From positions 1 to 64,000 of the forward strand of contig JAPJBO010000756.1 of the NCBI GenBank assembly GCA_030068145.1: a stretch of 64,000 bases of DNA. Direction: 5' to 3'. The translations under genes were made by a program, and so were the position numbers. Positions within the stretch are counted from its first letter, which is position 1. Each line of letters starts with the position of its first letter. Source of the DNA: Diplonema papillatum (lineage: Eukaryota > Euglenozoa > Diplonemea > Diplonemida > Diplonemidae). A model generated the notes under the pieces. It was not told where the DNA came from and ran no database searches. It was given only the letters and a program-made list of their open reading frames with translations. Of this stretch, positions 28,397-39,515 are shown piece after piece.

Positions 28397-29015
28397 AATT
28401 TTCATCCAACGCATCAGGCCGTATCTCTCGAACGAAGTGATTGTGAACCGTGACCTGTTCGGCACACCCAAAGACGCCGGCATCTTCGACAAGCTGCTGA
28501 AAGAGATTTCCGAGTCGGACGTCAAGGCGAGCGACCTGTGGAAGCTGTGGCACGGCGACAGCCACTTGATAGCCGACGACGCTAGGAACTGGAAGGCGAA
28601 GTGCCCGACGTTCACGGGCATCATCGACCGGATTTCGCGGTACTTCAACATGGACGTGAAGGCGACCCGGTTCAACTACTACCGCGACTCGTCCGAGTGG
28701 AAGCCGTACCACCACGACGCCGCAGCGGTGAAGCCGGAGAGGGCGAAGACGCAGAATTTCACGGTCGCGATCTCGTTCGGCGCCGAGCGGGAGGCCTCGT
28801 TCGAGCACGCGAAGACGAAAACCACGGTGTCCGTCCCGCTGCCCAACGGCAGCGTGTACGTGTTCTCCTGCGACGTGAACATCGACTGGAAGCATGGCAT
28901 CCTCCAAGTGCCCCCGGAGCAGCAGCACAGCGAAGGCCGCATCTCCATCATCGCGTGGGGCTGGGTGGACATGATTTCGAACACGCCCCGCCCGCGTGGG
29001 GGGGCTGGAGGCTGA
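28397..29015 (+). CDS. AlkB-like 2OG-Fe(II) dioxygenase, exon 2 (catalytic domain)
   Basis: About 205 residues to the stop at 29015. Iron ligands fit the family: H-x-D in KPYHHDAAAV, and the distal His in DWKHGILQVPPE; the 2-oxoglutarate-binding Arg is in GRISIIAWGW. NYYRDSSEWKPYHHD and FTVAISFGAEREASFEH are typical of AlkB-type jelly rolls. Family members oxidatively remove alkyl groups from nucleic acids or modify proteins. The RGG-rich N-terminus would favour an RNA substrate (inference). Length is usual for the domain. Confidence 0.85.
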
Positions 29016-30480
29016 ACCGTGAAGATTAGTTCTTCCAGGCTTCAGTGCAGCCAGGGAGGGATTCTTCGATGCCGAATTGTCTACCCCTAGTGGGGCGACC
29101 GGATACTCCCCAGAGAGATGGTCCCTGCACTCTAACTCGTCTCTCTCTCTACGAGTTGTCTACCTGTTGTTTTCACCCACTAACAGGAAACGTGAGCAGG
29201 GCTTAGACCGTCGTGAGACAGGTTGGTTTTACCCTACTGATGGAGAGAGAGAACCATCGGGCCAGCGGTAGGAATTGGAGAGACGCGCACGAATGCGCCT
29301 TCGTCGTACCCGACCTTTTCCGTATCCAGTGCGAACACGCCCCGTCTACGTGGGGGAGCGTGAACGTGCAGTGGAACGGGCGGGCTGGACGGACAGGATG
29401 TTCTCGCATCTCGGATTTCCATGTAACCTTTTCTGGACGGACAGGATGTTCTCGCATCTCGGATTTTTCCGTGTAACTTTTTCTGAAGACCATTGCATAG
29501 AGAGCTTGCCTCGCCTTTGGGTGAGATGTGCCGCCTGTGTGAAGACATTCAGCTGTTGCACGGGGCCTAAACCCCGATGCAGCTAACACTGCAAGATGAT
29601 AGCAGAGTCTTGAGCGAGTGCCGGATGGAGAAGCTGACAGCCTCCCACGCTCTATCCGTCCTTCGAAGGATCCCATCCCAAGACTTTTTGCCGGCGTGTC
29701 ATCATTTGGGGAAGGGGGGCAGATGGACACACGGTGGATGCTAGCTTCATAAGCTTGCGATAAAGGGGGGTGACACCCCCTTTCTAACTCCGGCTTTTTT
29801 GTGGCTGCTGTAGCCCAGGCAAATCTGGGTTAAGTGGCGGGCGTAAGCGTTCAACAAAACGTTCAGCAGTAGTGTTCGGTGGGGATATCGAATGAATCCG
29901 GAAACTCAAGAGAGATGTGGTCCTGTACTCCCAGCTCGTCTCTCTCGCTCTCTCTCCCATACAGTAGACGGCTTCCTCTCTAGCCCGAACCCGCCCAGGC
30001 GGCTTCTGTGGGCTTGTCACTCTCACGGTATACTAGACGCTTCCCCTCGCTCGTTCGATGCGTGAAGTGCAAAAAAAAAAAAAAAGAACGTTCTCCATGC
30101 GGCGTTTCAACCCGTCACTGCATCCCTTCTTTCCTACAGGCAGGCACCTGTTATGAACACACAACTGTCTTACATATGGTACACATTCACGCAGGTGTCC
30201 AGGCAAGCTCGATACACGATTTTCAGTGTGGAGGCATGGTGGCCCGCCGACCCCCTTACCTTTGGTATCCGCAAGGTGCAAGGGATGAAGCCGCGGCTTG
30301 AAGAAGCTGGTGAGAGACGGGGAATCGGGGCGTGCTTTTCGGGCCAAAATGTGGTGATACAACAGCTCAGTCACGAAGCCGCGGGAATACTGTCTCACTG
30401 CACATCAGGGGATGCCCATGACATGCGTTGCTTTGAGTGCGCACTTCACCGTCTGTATGGGCACAAGGCTCAGCGCACAC
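29016..30480. other. Spacer after the AlkB-like gene
   Basis: No gene recognised. It contains two decayed copies of the snoRNA-array spacer block (CCCCAGAGAGATGGTCCCTG near 29,108 and CAAGAGAGATGTGGTCCTG near 29,910) and a short family A fragment (29,806-29,875). Confidence 0.55.
29806..29875 (+). repeat. Dispersed repeat family A fragment
   Basis: TGCTGTAGCCCAGGCAAATC then GTGGCGGGCGTAAGCGTTCA, matching the middle of the fuller copies at 56.2 and 57.6 kb. Confidence 0.6.
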
Positions 30481-30880
30481 CAAATAAACACACACACACA
30501 CACAGACCTAGGCTATATTCCGCGCAGGGATTAGCTTTAACACACACACACACACACACACACAACAGCACACGGGGCACGAAGCAGGAAGCCTGCACCA
30601 TTCAAGGCTACAGTTCCGAACAGCGCGTGATCACCGCGAGCAGCAGGACCTTCAGCCGTAACGTAAAATAGCTGAAAACCTGGGCTATACTTCGCATCAG
30701 GTGTTACCCATCATTGAATTCCACACACACACACACACACACATTGGGGCGCGGTCGTACTTTCGTGAACGGAGGCACCGGGTCCGTAACACACACACAT
30801 ACTAGGGTATACTCCGCGGCAGATGTCATCATTGAATTTCAACACACACACGCGCGCATCCACACTCATTCAAAGAGATC
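30480..30880 (+). repeat. Repeated (AC)n tracts with a conserved linker
   Basis: Four AC-dinucleotide tracts separated by related linkers: CTAGGCTATATTCCGCGCAG, GGGCTATACTTCGCATCAGG and TAGGGTATACTCCGCGGCAG, several followed by CATTGAATT. A similar linker plus CATTGAATTCCA occurs at 48.62-48.68 kb. Confidence 0.7.
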
Positions 30881-30915
30881 CGAAAAAGAAAGAACACCAC
30901 CGCAAAAGCACAACA

Positions 30916-32442
30916 ATGTCGGAAGAAGAAGAAGACCAGCTCTCGTCCGGGACCCCCACGGACAACGGCGAGCCGTCGCCGATCGACGACATCGACCACG
31001 CCGAGCTGCCGCCGCCGTTCCGCGCGTACATCGGCTGCCTGTCGCGGTCCGTCGGGACCGAGGAGCTGACCCGGTTCCTGCAGAAGCACGACCCAAACGT
31101 GAGCCACGTGCACGTCGCGAAGAACAAGCTCGACGGCTCCTGCAGGGGCTTCGCCCACTGCTCCTTCAGCACTGACGCCCTGCGCATGCGCGCGATATCG
31201 GAGCTCACGGGAGCGACGTTCAACGGGCGGAAGGTGCGCCTTGAAACCGCCGGCGAGCACTTCACCGTCGTAAACCAACGGGAGGGCAAGGACGCCATGC
31301 AGAAGCCGCAGGAGAAGCAGCCGAAAAGGGCAGCCGCAGAGGCCGACTGGTCGTCGTACAACACGTCTTCGTACGCTGCCCCGTCGTGGCAGGCAGGGCG
31401 TGTGCCGCAGGGCTCGCAGAAGAGGTGGGACCCGAACGCGGACTACACCGCGAAGCCCGCCAGCAGCGGGGAAACCGAGCTGGAACGGCAGAAGGCGGCG
31501 GCCGTCGCCCGCGAGGACTACGCCGAGGCGGCGCGGCTGAAGAAGCTGATCGACGGCATGTCCGGCAAGCTGCACGAGCTGCAGCAGAGGAAGCAGGCCG
31601 CGGTCGCCAGCGAAGACTACGCGGAGGCCGCGCGGCTGAAGTCCGAAATCGACAAGCTCGGGTCTGGCGGTGCCGAGCCACAGACCCAGCAGCCGCAGGC
31701 GGCCGCGAAGCCGGAAAAGAACTCCCGGGGGAAGCCGAAGCAGCCGCCGCTGCCGAAGCTGCCGCCGCCGTCGCCGTCGAAGTGCCCTCGGTGCACGACC
31801 GGCAAGGTCTGCAGCACCCACGGGTCCTTCGGCAGCGCAGCCCCCGTCAACCCGCCCCTCCCCACCACCGCCCACCCGACGACGTTGGACGCGCAGCCGG
31901 CTCCCGCTGCCGAAGCTGCTGCAGTCGCAGTCGCGGACGGCGCGGCGCCGAAGTGCAAGCGCTGCATGACCGGCAAGCCGTGCTCGAAGCACAGCGCCGG
32001 CGGCGCCCCGAAGGCGGACAACGGCCCCCGGTGCCGGAAGTGCGCCGCCGGGCAGCCGTGCATGAAGCACAACCCGGAGGCGGCCCTCAAGGAAATGCAG
32101 CAGCAGCAGCAGCAGCCGCCGGCGCCGCAGGAGCAGCCGCAACAGCAGCAGCAGGCGGAGCCGCAGCAGCAGAAGCCGGAACCGGAACAGCAGCAGCAGC
32201 AGCAGCAGCAGGAGGAGGCGCCCCAAGCTCCGGAGAAGAAGGCCGCGGCTTCGCCGGCGAAGAGGAAGGCGGCGGCCGCGGCGCCGGCCGCCGCCGCTGC
32301 CGCCGCGGCGCCGCCCGCCAAAAAGCGGAAGCCGGCGCCGAAGAAGAAGAAGGTCGTCGCCGCCGCGCCGATGACGATGGAGGCGCTGCTGGGCTCGTCG
32401 GGCGGCGCCGGCTTTGTGGCGTGCATGGACGATGACGTTTGA
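30916..32442 (+). CDS. RRM protein with UVR motifs and triple C-x2-C-x2-G-x2-C-x2-H
   Basis: 508 residues from the ATG in ACAACAATGTCGG. Residues about 36-110 form an RRM: RNP2 AYIGCL and RNP1 SCRGFAHCSF. Two UvrB/C-type (UVR) helices follow, each with EDYAEAARLK. Then come three copies of C-x2-C-x2-G-x2-C-x2-H (CPRCTTGKVCSTH, CKRCMTGKPCSKH, CRKCAAGQPCMKH), probably a small zinc knuckle. A long Gln-rich tract leads to an Ala-rich, Lys-rich C-terminus with nuclear-signal character (KKRKPAPKKKK). It is probably a nuclear RNA-binding protein. I do not know this domain combination elsewhere. Confidence 0.8.
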   Translation: MSEEEEDQLSSGTPTDNGEPSPIDDIDHAELPPPFRAYIGCLSRSVGTEELTRFLQKHDPNVSHVHVAKNKLDGSCRGFAHCSFSTDALRMRAISELTGATFNGRKVRLETAGEHFTVVNQREGKDAMQKPQEKQPKRAAAEADWSSYNTSSYAAPSWQAGRVPQGSQKRWDPNADYTAKPASSGETELERQKAAAVAREDYAEAARLKKLIDGMSGKLHELQQRKQAAVASEDYAEAARLKSEIDKLGSGGAEPQTQQPQAAAKPEKNSRGKPKQPPLPKLPPPSPSKCPRCTTGKVCSTHGSFGSAAPVNPPLPTTAHPTTLDAQPAPAAEAAAVAVADGAAPKCKRCMTGKPCSKHSAGGAPKADNGPRCRKCAAGQPCMKHNPEAALKEMQQQQQQPPAPQEQPQQQQQAEPQQQKPEPEQQQQQQQQEEAPQAPEKKAAASPAKRKAAAAAPAAAAAAAAPPAKKRKPAPKKKKVVAAAPMTMEALLGSSGGAGFVACMDDDV

Positions 32443-33380
32443 GCCCCCGCGCGCCGTCGAACGCGTGGCTTTTCGTACGCGCGGATGGACAATGCCTGCA
32501 CGTAGACGTTTGAACCCTGCGCCATTGCACACTAGGTGATTTCGTTGCCCAAATGCTAATGTGTTGCGACCCGGTGTTGGATCCTCTTGTTTGCGTCCGT
32601 AGCCAGTGCCGGTTGAGCCGTGCGCCATCGAGCACTACGGGACTTTCGCTGCGTGCGGAAGGGGACGATGACGATGGAGAACCCGGGCGGTAGTTGTAGG
32701 CTCTTGTTGCGAGCGTGGACGACTGAACCTTGCGTCATTGCAGATTGAGTGACTTTCGTACAAGGGAACTAACAGAAAGAGCAGCAGCACTACTCTTTCC
32801 ACGCAGCAGTTATGTCAAGAAATCCAACTACTTATAAAAATAACGTCACCGGATAAGCCGGCAGCCGCTCGACGCCTTCATCACGTGGACGGCCCTGAAA
32901 TCACCCCGCCACTGATTTCCATGCTTCAAGTCTTGCGCGGATCGTTGGCGATCGTGCACATCCGAACACCAGTGTGTTTCGGCCTGGTAGTGTACGGTCT
33001 TACTGCGTGCGTGGACGACGCCTTTTTTTTGAGCCCCGGGTCATCGACCGCAGGGCTTTTGCTACGCGGATGGACGCCGCTTTTGGCCTCCGGAGCACCT
33101 GCACAGCACCGTGTGACACCCCGGATCCTGAGTCGTCAAGCCACCGTCGCGCGGCTCGTTTTGTGTGTGCGTGGAAGGTGTCGTTTAGAGGCCAGAACAA
33201 GTCGTGTGCTCTTGAGGCACATTCTTGATGGAGACAGTCGTCAAAAGCACTGCGATCTTTTGAGAACATGAGCCACATGGATTTGCTGCACTGACGTCGT
33301 CATTTCCTGCCGTTGCGTCGTCAAGATCGAGTCATCAAGAGCAGTAGTGTGACGTTCAAGCACCCAAATGCATGGTGACT
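32400..33380 (+). repeat. Degenerate repeats related to the 3' end of the RRM gene
   Basis: Blocks such as GCGTGCATGGACGATGACGT / TTGAGCC at the gene end recur with changes (GCGCGGATGGACAATG...TTGAACC near 32,480, GAGCGTGGACGACTGAACC near 32,712, GCGTGCGTGGACGACGCC near 33,006), each followed by a short T-rich or CATTG block. They look like worn copies of the last codons plus 3' flank. Confidence 0.55.
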
Positions 33381-34254
33381 TTCGAGCCAAGTGTTTGACC
33401 GACGGTTGTTACCACAACTTGGCCCTGCATCCCTTGCAGCGTTTCGCTGTTGTACAGAAGGTAGTCTGGGCATCCCATGCGTGCGTGCAAGGCAAATGCA
33501 TCGTTCACACCGTGCATGCCGGCTCGGTACCCTCTTTCATATGCCCCGTGAGACGAGTGACCTCTTTTTGCTTCTCAGAAAAGTTTACGACGTCAACGGA
33601 CGCAGTGTCGAAAGCCAAGCAAGCGAGCAACTGTTCCCCTCTCTGCGGGCAACCCACTCTGCCCCACGACGGCCGCACCGGGCGTACCCCCCGTGTCAGA
33701 ATTCCTTTTGTCAAGTAGTAGGTAAAGAAGGAGCCGACATCGAAGGATGAAAAAGCAGCATCGCGGTGAGCGCTTAGCTGCCATGTGCCAGTTTTCGTGC
33801 GGCACCGTTCTATGATCCATCTCCAGCAAGCGAGACCTTGGATGGATTGCACAACAGTCAAAAAACCGGAACTACTGAAAAAAACCCCACGAAACCGTCT
33901 GGACACCGCCAGGCACACGTCTCTAGCACACAAAGTCATCATCATGTCTCTTTTTTGTATCATTTGTCTTCCGCTCGCTTTCTTTTCTTCTTCTTGGTAG
34001 TTCAGTCGTACCGAAAGAAGACCCTTTCTGGGAACAACGGTTGCGCGTGAAGAAAGCTGAACGAAACCGAAGTTCGCACTTCTTTCTTGCCGCTTTTCCG
34101 CATTCTTTCTTCCGCCTCTCTTTATTGGTTTTTCCGACGTCAAAGACCGAAGCAGCACAGCAAATTCCGGAGGAAGCGAAGAAAAAAATTCTGGACCACT
34201 GCTCTTCTCTCAGCCCATTTCTAATCCGCTCGTTGCAAGACAACACTCTCCGGG
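33381..34254. other. Spacer without recognised gene
   Basis: Short frames only. A T/C-rich stretch at 34,080-34,140 has no supported function. Confidence 0.5.
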
Positions 34255-34440
34255 GCTGGGACTGCAAGAACGTGCACTGGTCCCGTCTGCGCCGTGTTTC
34301 GGTCCCCAGATCCACGGACGCACTGAGGCGGACCACCACCAGCGTGGAACCTGAGTGTCTGCAGACACGTGCAGACGGGGGAGGAGGGGACTGCAAAAAT
34401 GTGCACTGGTCTCGTCTGCGCGTTGTTTCGTCCTTAGAGC
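34255..34440 (-). repeat. Dispersed repeat family B, inverted tandem pair
   Basis: On the minus strand: TCTGCAGACACTCAGGTTCC, GTCCGCCTCAGTGCGTCCGT, ACACGGCGCAGACGGGACC. Two partial units lie head to tail, opposite in orientation to the copies at 46.6-47.3 kb. Confidence 0.75.
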
Positions 34441-35082
34441 CACCTACGCACAAAGGCGAATCCAGATCCCCGGGTCTATACGAGTCCGAATGGACCGGCG
34501 GGCGTAACGCACTGAGAAGCCTTGTTGTTCCGAGGGTTTGAGCCTTGTGGCCGGTTCCTACGGTTATCTCCTGGTTCGGCTCCACTCGAAAGAGTGGGGT
34601 TGGATACGTCATTTTGGCTCTTACGGCACAAGAAATCAAAGATTCTGGTTTAAGGGGGGGATCAGTACATGCGCAAGGCTGAACCTCAGAGGAATGGACG
34701 GAATGCCACCACCAGGCGCGGAGTTTGCGGCTTAATTTGACTCAACACACGATCTCAAGGATCTTGTTGTGAGTTCGATCTATCCTCTTTCAGTCAAAAA
34801 GCTCATCAGGAGGCGGGGGGAAAAAAGGGGGAGGAGAAGACACACACCGAACTAGACACACATACGCTCACATGGCGCTCGTCTGCTGTAAGGGGCTCTC
34901 TTCTATCTGCAAATCGTTCTCTTCGGTTCTCTGCCCGGATGACCGGCCTTCGCCGATCTTCACGCTGTTCTCCGTAACTATCAACACAGTCAGTGCGGTA
35001 TGCTGAGATCACACAAAACCATCTTTGGGGGTTGTTCTTCACGCAGGTCGACCTGGTTCATCAAAAAAAAAAAGACTGTTTA
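34441..35082. other. Spacer left of transposon copy A
   Basis: No gene seen. Confidence 0.5.
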
Positions 35083-35450
35083 TGGTGTGGTCGGTGGGCC
35101 AGTTCCCCGTAGTTCAACCAGGGGGGGGGGTGTCGTTTTTTTTTTTGCTTTTTCAGTTTTTGCTGAGTACTTCAGGGCTGTGATTCTTGATCTTGGCGAG
35201 CACTTCCTAGCGACTTTGCACCTTTCTGTCACACAATGTGGACAATTCTGATGATATTTGGCCCACGAAGGTCGGAAAGCCAAGAGGATGAAGAAGAAGA
35301 CACTGCGTAAAAACAAAATAAAACGACAAAAAAACAAGACGGCACACGTCCTCCGGAAATTGGAAAGCGAAATTTGTGGGATCTCGACGGTCAAACGGTT
35401 CCAACATCTTGATGAAATAACCCAGTCTGCAAACCTGTGACGTTTCTGCG

Positions 35451-37811
35451 CTACATCTCCTCGCTGCTTTCACTATCCTCGCTATTAGCTGTCTCGAAGC
35501 GCACCTTTTTCAGGGGGGGCTCGTCTTCTTGGGGTTGCTTCTTTCGCTGCCGGGAGGGAGACCTCGGACGCGGCAAAGCCTCGGGTTCTTCGGTTTTTGC
35601 ATCCTTCTGTTCCAGGTCATGGAGCAACTTGCCAGCAACAACATTAGCCCGGAATCGCATGCTTCGGGCAAGGGCGTGCTGTTTTAGCTCGTCAAGAAGC
35701 AACTTCTCATCAGCTTCCTGACATGCAGACACAAGCTTGTCTTTGCTCCAGTTTTGGCAGGACTTGATACCTCGCCGTTCAGCTTGCTGCACAAGCGCAT
35801 CCTTTCGCCAATGACTGTCTGCATCGAATCGCCAAGGAATCCTTTTGATGAAGTCATTGCGTTCTGCCTGCCACTTTTTCCTGTCGTCATGAGAAACTTG
35901 CTTCGCCTTGTAGTGGGTCAACTTCAGCAAACCGCATCGGTCTTTCCTCGCCTGGATAGTTTCTATCCTTTGCGCAGCATATTGCTGAATTGTCTTTGGG
36001 TAGGGCTGGTGAATGCTCAGGTGAGCGTTGGTGCTCGATAGCTTTGCCCTGATGCATTCATCGCGGATGCGCGTGTTTGTCTGCTGTTGCAGGTGACGTT
36101 TCATGGATCCAACGGTGCCCTCTATGAGACTCGGTCCTAGCTTTACGGGTCTTGGGGTATCCGCTGTTGCCTTGCTGTACATGGTCAGCTCTGCAACAAT
36201 GCCGCAGGCAAACCTGTGGGCAACAGAAGACAGGAAAGCTGAATCTGTTGCCTCGTCTATGGGTTTAATGGTTGGCATCTGCACGCCGGGACCTCCGTAA
36301 TAGCTCGCAATAGAGCCAGCCGCGTCTAAGTGGGCTTTCATACGCCGAATGAACTGCTGAACGGAGTTCCGCTGGCACACAAACTTTACTTCCGGGGCCT
36401 TCGTAGGAAATGTCACACCTCGTCTCGCTTTTTCCATCCACAGCGGATTCCCGAAAATGTCCTTTCCAGTTCGAATTTTTGTGAAATAGAGACCCAGGGT
36501 AGCCATCAAATCGCTGGCAAAGCCGGCAGTAAAGTCGTCGTCGAGTACTTCTTCCCCAGCGTACTGCCAGATTCGCCTCAACGCCGGATATGCAATGATC
36601 TCAAATGCTAAACCTATTCGACGGAAGCGCTCCTGGGTACCACGAGGAGTCAGGTACATGACGATATTCTTCTTTTTTTTCGAATACTCTGTCGTTTCAT
36701 CAAAGCTGCCGAGGAAGTCCAAGTACCATCCCAATAGGGTCTTCTGACCAACGGTGCATGATAGAGACCACGCGGCTGCCCAGGACGTTCCGAATCTCCC
36801 TGTCGTCGCCCTCTGCCACAACACACCTTTCAACTCCGGGCCGCCCTGTTCCCGCAGCCATACAGCAAATGCAGGTGAAGATGCCACGTCGTTCGCTGCT
36901 GCACACAGGAACGTCATCTCCTTCCCAATCTTGAGCTCGGTCACAACCCTGCTCATCGTCCGATGCAACCTGTGCACTGGTTCGTATACCCGGGGTTGTT
37001 TGAGGCCCCCCACACCTGCTCCGCGGTCCGTAAACATACAGCAGAAGCGGTCTTGCTCGAAAAAGGCATCAGGGCCGAGAACGCCAAGCCCTCGAAGTTC
37101 TTGCGTGAGAGACGAGAAGTAGCAACAGATTTCTGTCACTGCGTCTTCCACCATGCTGCCATCGTGCACGGTTGAAAGGCACGCCTTCAGGAAATGGTGC
37201 CTTTGTGATGTTCCTTGCATCCAAGTTGCTGTCAAGTGGATTGCATGCCAATTCTCGTTAACAGGTGTGCTATCGTGCTGCAAGGCGACATCCTTGTCTT
37301 CGATGGCACACAAAAACGAGATATCACGCGCAACCAGGTTGCTCTGCCATGCTCGCTCAACCCTGAAACGACTCACTTTTACTCGCTGGATAATGAGGAG
37401 TACCCGGGGTATGCGTCGGATCTTGACATCTTCCGCCATCAGGCTGTCTACGATACCTCGCAGTTCTCCGTCGGCCAGGCCTCCGCCGTCCGTCACCACA
37501 GCGCGATTCTTGTCGAGGACTGGTACAAGCACGCAATGGCCGCAACTGAGCTTCCACAAGTCCTCTCTGAGAACAACAGGACAGTCGGCCAGACAAACTG
37601 TTGAAGGGGGGCCGGTAGCGAGGCGCACATATGTCCCAGCAAGCGCGTAGCCAACCGACTTCGCAAGTCCTACGATAGCGTTCCAGTCAGCATTCTCGAC
37701 GAGAAAACCTTCATGGCGCATTCCACACGGCTTCACGAAAGTAACGTCAATCTTCATCTCCCCGTTGTTCCAGGCTTTCCTGACTCGCTCTCGTTCCTTT
37801 TCCTGCAACAA
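35451..37811 (-). CDS. Transposase, copy A (DDE-type suspected)
   Basis: 786 residues, intact and identical to the ORF at 41,002-43,362. Candidate catalytic Asp residues lie in LQHDSTPVNENWHAIHLTAT and FCCMFTDRGAGVGG; the TDRG box is common after strand 4 of DDE transposases. I cannot place the third acidic residue with confidence. Near residues 680-715 WRKDALVQQAERRGIKSCQN resembles a SAP-type DNA-binding helix pair. The C-terminus is acidic and Ser-rich. Superfamily unassigned. Confidence 0.7.
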   Translation of the reverse strand: MLQEKERERVRKAWNNGEMKIDVTFVKPCGMRHEGFLVENADWNAIVGLAKSVGYALAGTYVRLATGPPSTVCLADCPVVLREDLWKLSCGHCVLVPVLDKNRAVVTDGGGLADGELRGIVDSLMAEDVKIRRIPRVLLIIQRVKVSRFRVERAWQSNLVARDISFLCAIEDKDVALQHDSTPVNENWHAIHLTATWMQGTSQRHHFLKACLSTVHDGSMVEDAVTEICCYFSSLTQELRGLGVLGPDAFFEQDRFCCMFTDRGAGVGGLKQPRVYEPVHRLHRTMSRVVTELKIGKEMTFLCAAANDVASSPAFAVWLREQGGPELKGVLWQRATTGRFGTSWAAAWSLSCTVGQKTLLGWYLDFLGSFDETTEYSKKKKNIVMYLTPRGTQERFRRIGLAFEIIAYPALRRIWQYAGEEVLDDDFTAGFASDLMATLGLYFTKIRTGKDIFGNPLWMEKARRGVTFPTKAPEVKFVCQRNSVQQFIRRMKAHLDAAGSIASYYGGPGVQMPTIKPIDEATDSAFLSSVAHRFACGIVAELTMYSKATADTPRPVKLGPSLIEGTVGSMKRHLQQQTNTRIRDECIRAKLSSTNAHLSIHQPYPKTIQQYAAQRIETIQARKDRCGLLKLTHYKAKQVSHDDRKKWQAERNDFIKRIPWRFDADSHWRKDALVQQAERRGIKSCQNWSKDKLVSACQEADEKLLLDELKQHALARSMRFRANVVAGKLLHDLEQKDAKTEEPEALPRPRSPSRQRKKQPQEDEPPLKKVRFETANSEDSESSEEM

Positions 37812-38023
37812 ACCCCTGCATTGGTTTTGAACACACCGACATTACAAACGTTAATTTCTCTTCGTCAGCTAGTCGAATACCCGAGTTGCCGCCGGATAGA
37901 CAGGCCGTCGCTTCCAATGGACATCCAGAACAAAAGAGAATTGAGACAACAAAAAACTATAATTGATCGTCGGGAACACACAAAAAAAGAAATGCCTTTA
38001 CGATGGAGGCTATCACCAGAAAG

Positions 38024-38977
38024 CTAGATTTTTGCCTCTTTGCGTGGGTTCTCGACCTCTGCTTCCTCGTCTGCCTTTCGTTTGAAGCCAACCATTTCAA
38101 ACATCTTTTTGGCGTTGGCCTTTTCTTGTTCGGACATGCCCCTTGTGAGATCCTTCCTGGCCGCCACCTTCTTCTTATTTTTAGCAGCTTCTTTTTCTCT
38201 GAAAGCTTTTAGGTCTGCTTTCGCGTTCTTTGACAGCTTCTTGGCGAACTTCGGGCATCGACAACCGTGTCGTACAAACGACGTCCCGTCAGAAAGCCTG
38301 TCCGGCGGGTTGCTGACCTTTGTGCCACAAATACAAAGCACCCAAGAGGGTCCGAACTTCAGCCCCACCTTGCCGAACCTGTCACACAGCGCCTCCTCCA
38401 ACTTGTTCGTAATCATCGAGCTACTGTCCGCCCGCGATGTGTATGAGTTGTCGTGCACTTCCGCGTCGTGTGTTAGCAGGTGCTTTCGGACGTGCTTTGC
38501 CGAGTGCTTTTTCAGCTCCAAACGGACCACTATATGGAGGTTCAACTTCTTTTCGACGACCTTTTGTAGTCCCGCGTCGTTGAGCACTTCCGTCTCGTCG
38601 TCGCGCTCCTTATAAAACCAGCGACGTGCGACACCGGTAGCCCCCCTAAGGAAAGGAGCGTCTTTCTTTTCTGCAAGCTGGTTTCCGCATTCCAGCAGGT
38701 GCGGCCGTATTGTGGACTCGTGGAACGTTTGCAGCGAGCCGTTAGTCATAAAGTCGGCGTTGTACTTCATGTCTTCTTCCTTCAGGTCGATGGTGTCGCT
38801 TTCTTCGGTCTCGCTGTTGTCGTTCTCCTCACGCTCTTCCGTCGTGCGGACTTGGAGATATTTCGTAAAGCAGTGAAACGTAACGCCGATACAGAATTGC
38901 ATTTTACGCTTTTGAATTTTGTTTCGTGCCTTTATTTGGGTACTTTCTTTTGTAGCCAGTTCAATGGAAACGATCAT
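38024..38977 (-). CDS. Transposon accessory protein, copy A
   Basis: 317 residues, minus strand, upstream of the transposase. Charged throughout, with a cysteine cluster CICGTKVSN ... HGCRCPKF that could bind zinc, and a Lys/Glu-rich helical C-terminus. I do not recognise the family. A second DNA-binding protein beside the transposase is common in two-gene transposons (inference). In copy B the same gene is broken by a 10-base deletion. Confidence 0.6.
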   Translation of the reverse strand: MIVSIELATKESTQIKARNKIQKRKMQFCIGVTFHCFTKYLQVRTTEEREENDNSETEESDTIDLKEEDMKYNADFMTNGSLQTFHESTIRPHLLECGNQLAEKKDAPFLRGATGVARRWFYKERDDETEVLNDAGLQKVVEKKLNLHIVVRLELKKHSAKHVRKHLLTHDAEVHDNSYTSRADSSSMITNKLEEALCDRFGKVGLKFGPSWVLCICGTKVSNPPDRLSDGTSFVRHGCRCPKFAKKLSKNAKADLKAFREKEAAKNKKKVAARKDLTRGMSEQEKANAKKMFEMVGFKRKADEEAEVENPRKEAKI

Positions 38978-39179
38978 TTTACGAGAGAGATGATTTGCGC
39001 TTTATTTAGAGTTCGAGCTCGCTTGAGATTCCGGATGCAAAAGTCACCTGTAAGGCGATTGCATCGTATTGGGGTCACATTTCGTTTAGGCTACAGCAGC
39101 AGATGTTAGAACACAGAGAAGCATTTCATAAAGCTGTCTAGCTTTATTATGCAATGCTTCTCTGTTAAATTTAGGGTCA

Positions 39180-39515
39180 ACGACAAAACGGATTCTATAT
39201 AACTGGATTACGACAAAGTGGATTATTAGTGGATTATAATCCAGTAATAATCCACTTTGTCGCTTTTGATAATCCACTTTGTCGCTTCTGACAACCGGCA
39301 TGAATTATATAGGGGGACCCTTTCACAAAAAGTTCCCACAGGGAAAGTGACTATTTTGAGCTGTTTGAGTTCATTGAAACCATCAAAAGTGAGCTTAGGT
39401 CCGTCATACGGGGCGACAAAGTGGATTAGGCGACAAAGTGGATTGGCGACAAAGTGGATTATAATCCACTTTGTCGTAATCCAGTTATATAGAATCCACT
39501 TTGTCGTTTTCCCTA
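39180..39515. repeat. Palindromic CGACAAAGTGGATTATAATC repeats, copy A
   Basis: Many direct and inverted units of CGACAAAGTGGATT and AATCCACTTTGTCG near the right end of the transposon, flanking about 110 bp of unique sequence. They may be transposase-binding sites. Confidence 0.8.

Noticed and set aside
30829-32628. 599-residue minus-strand frame over the RRM gene
   Set aside because: Poly-Leu/Arg composition is the reverse reading of CAG and GCC repeats; the plus strand has RRM, UVR and Cys/His motifs.
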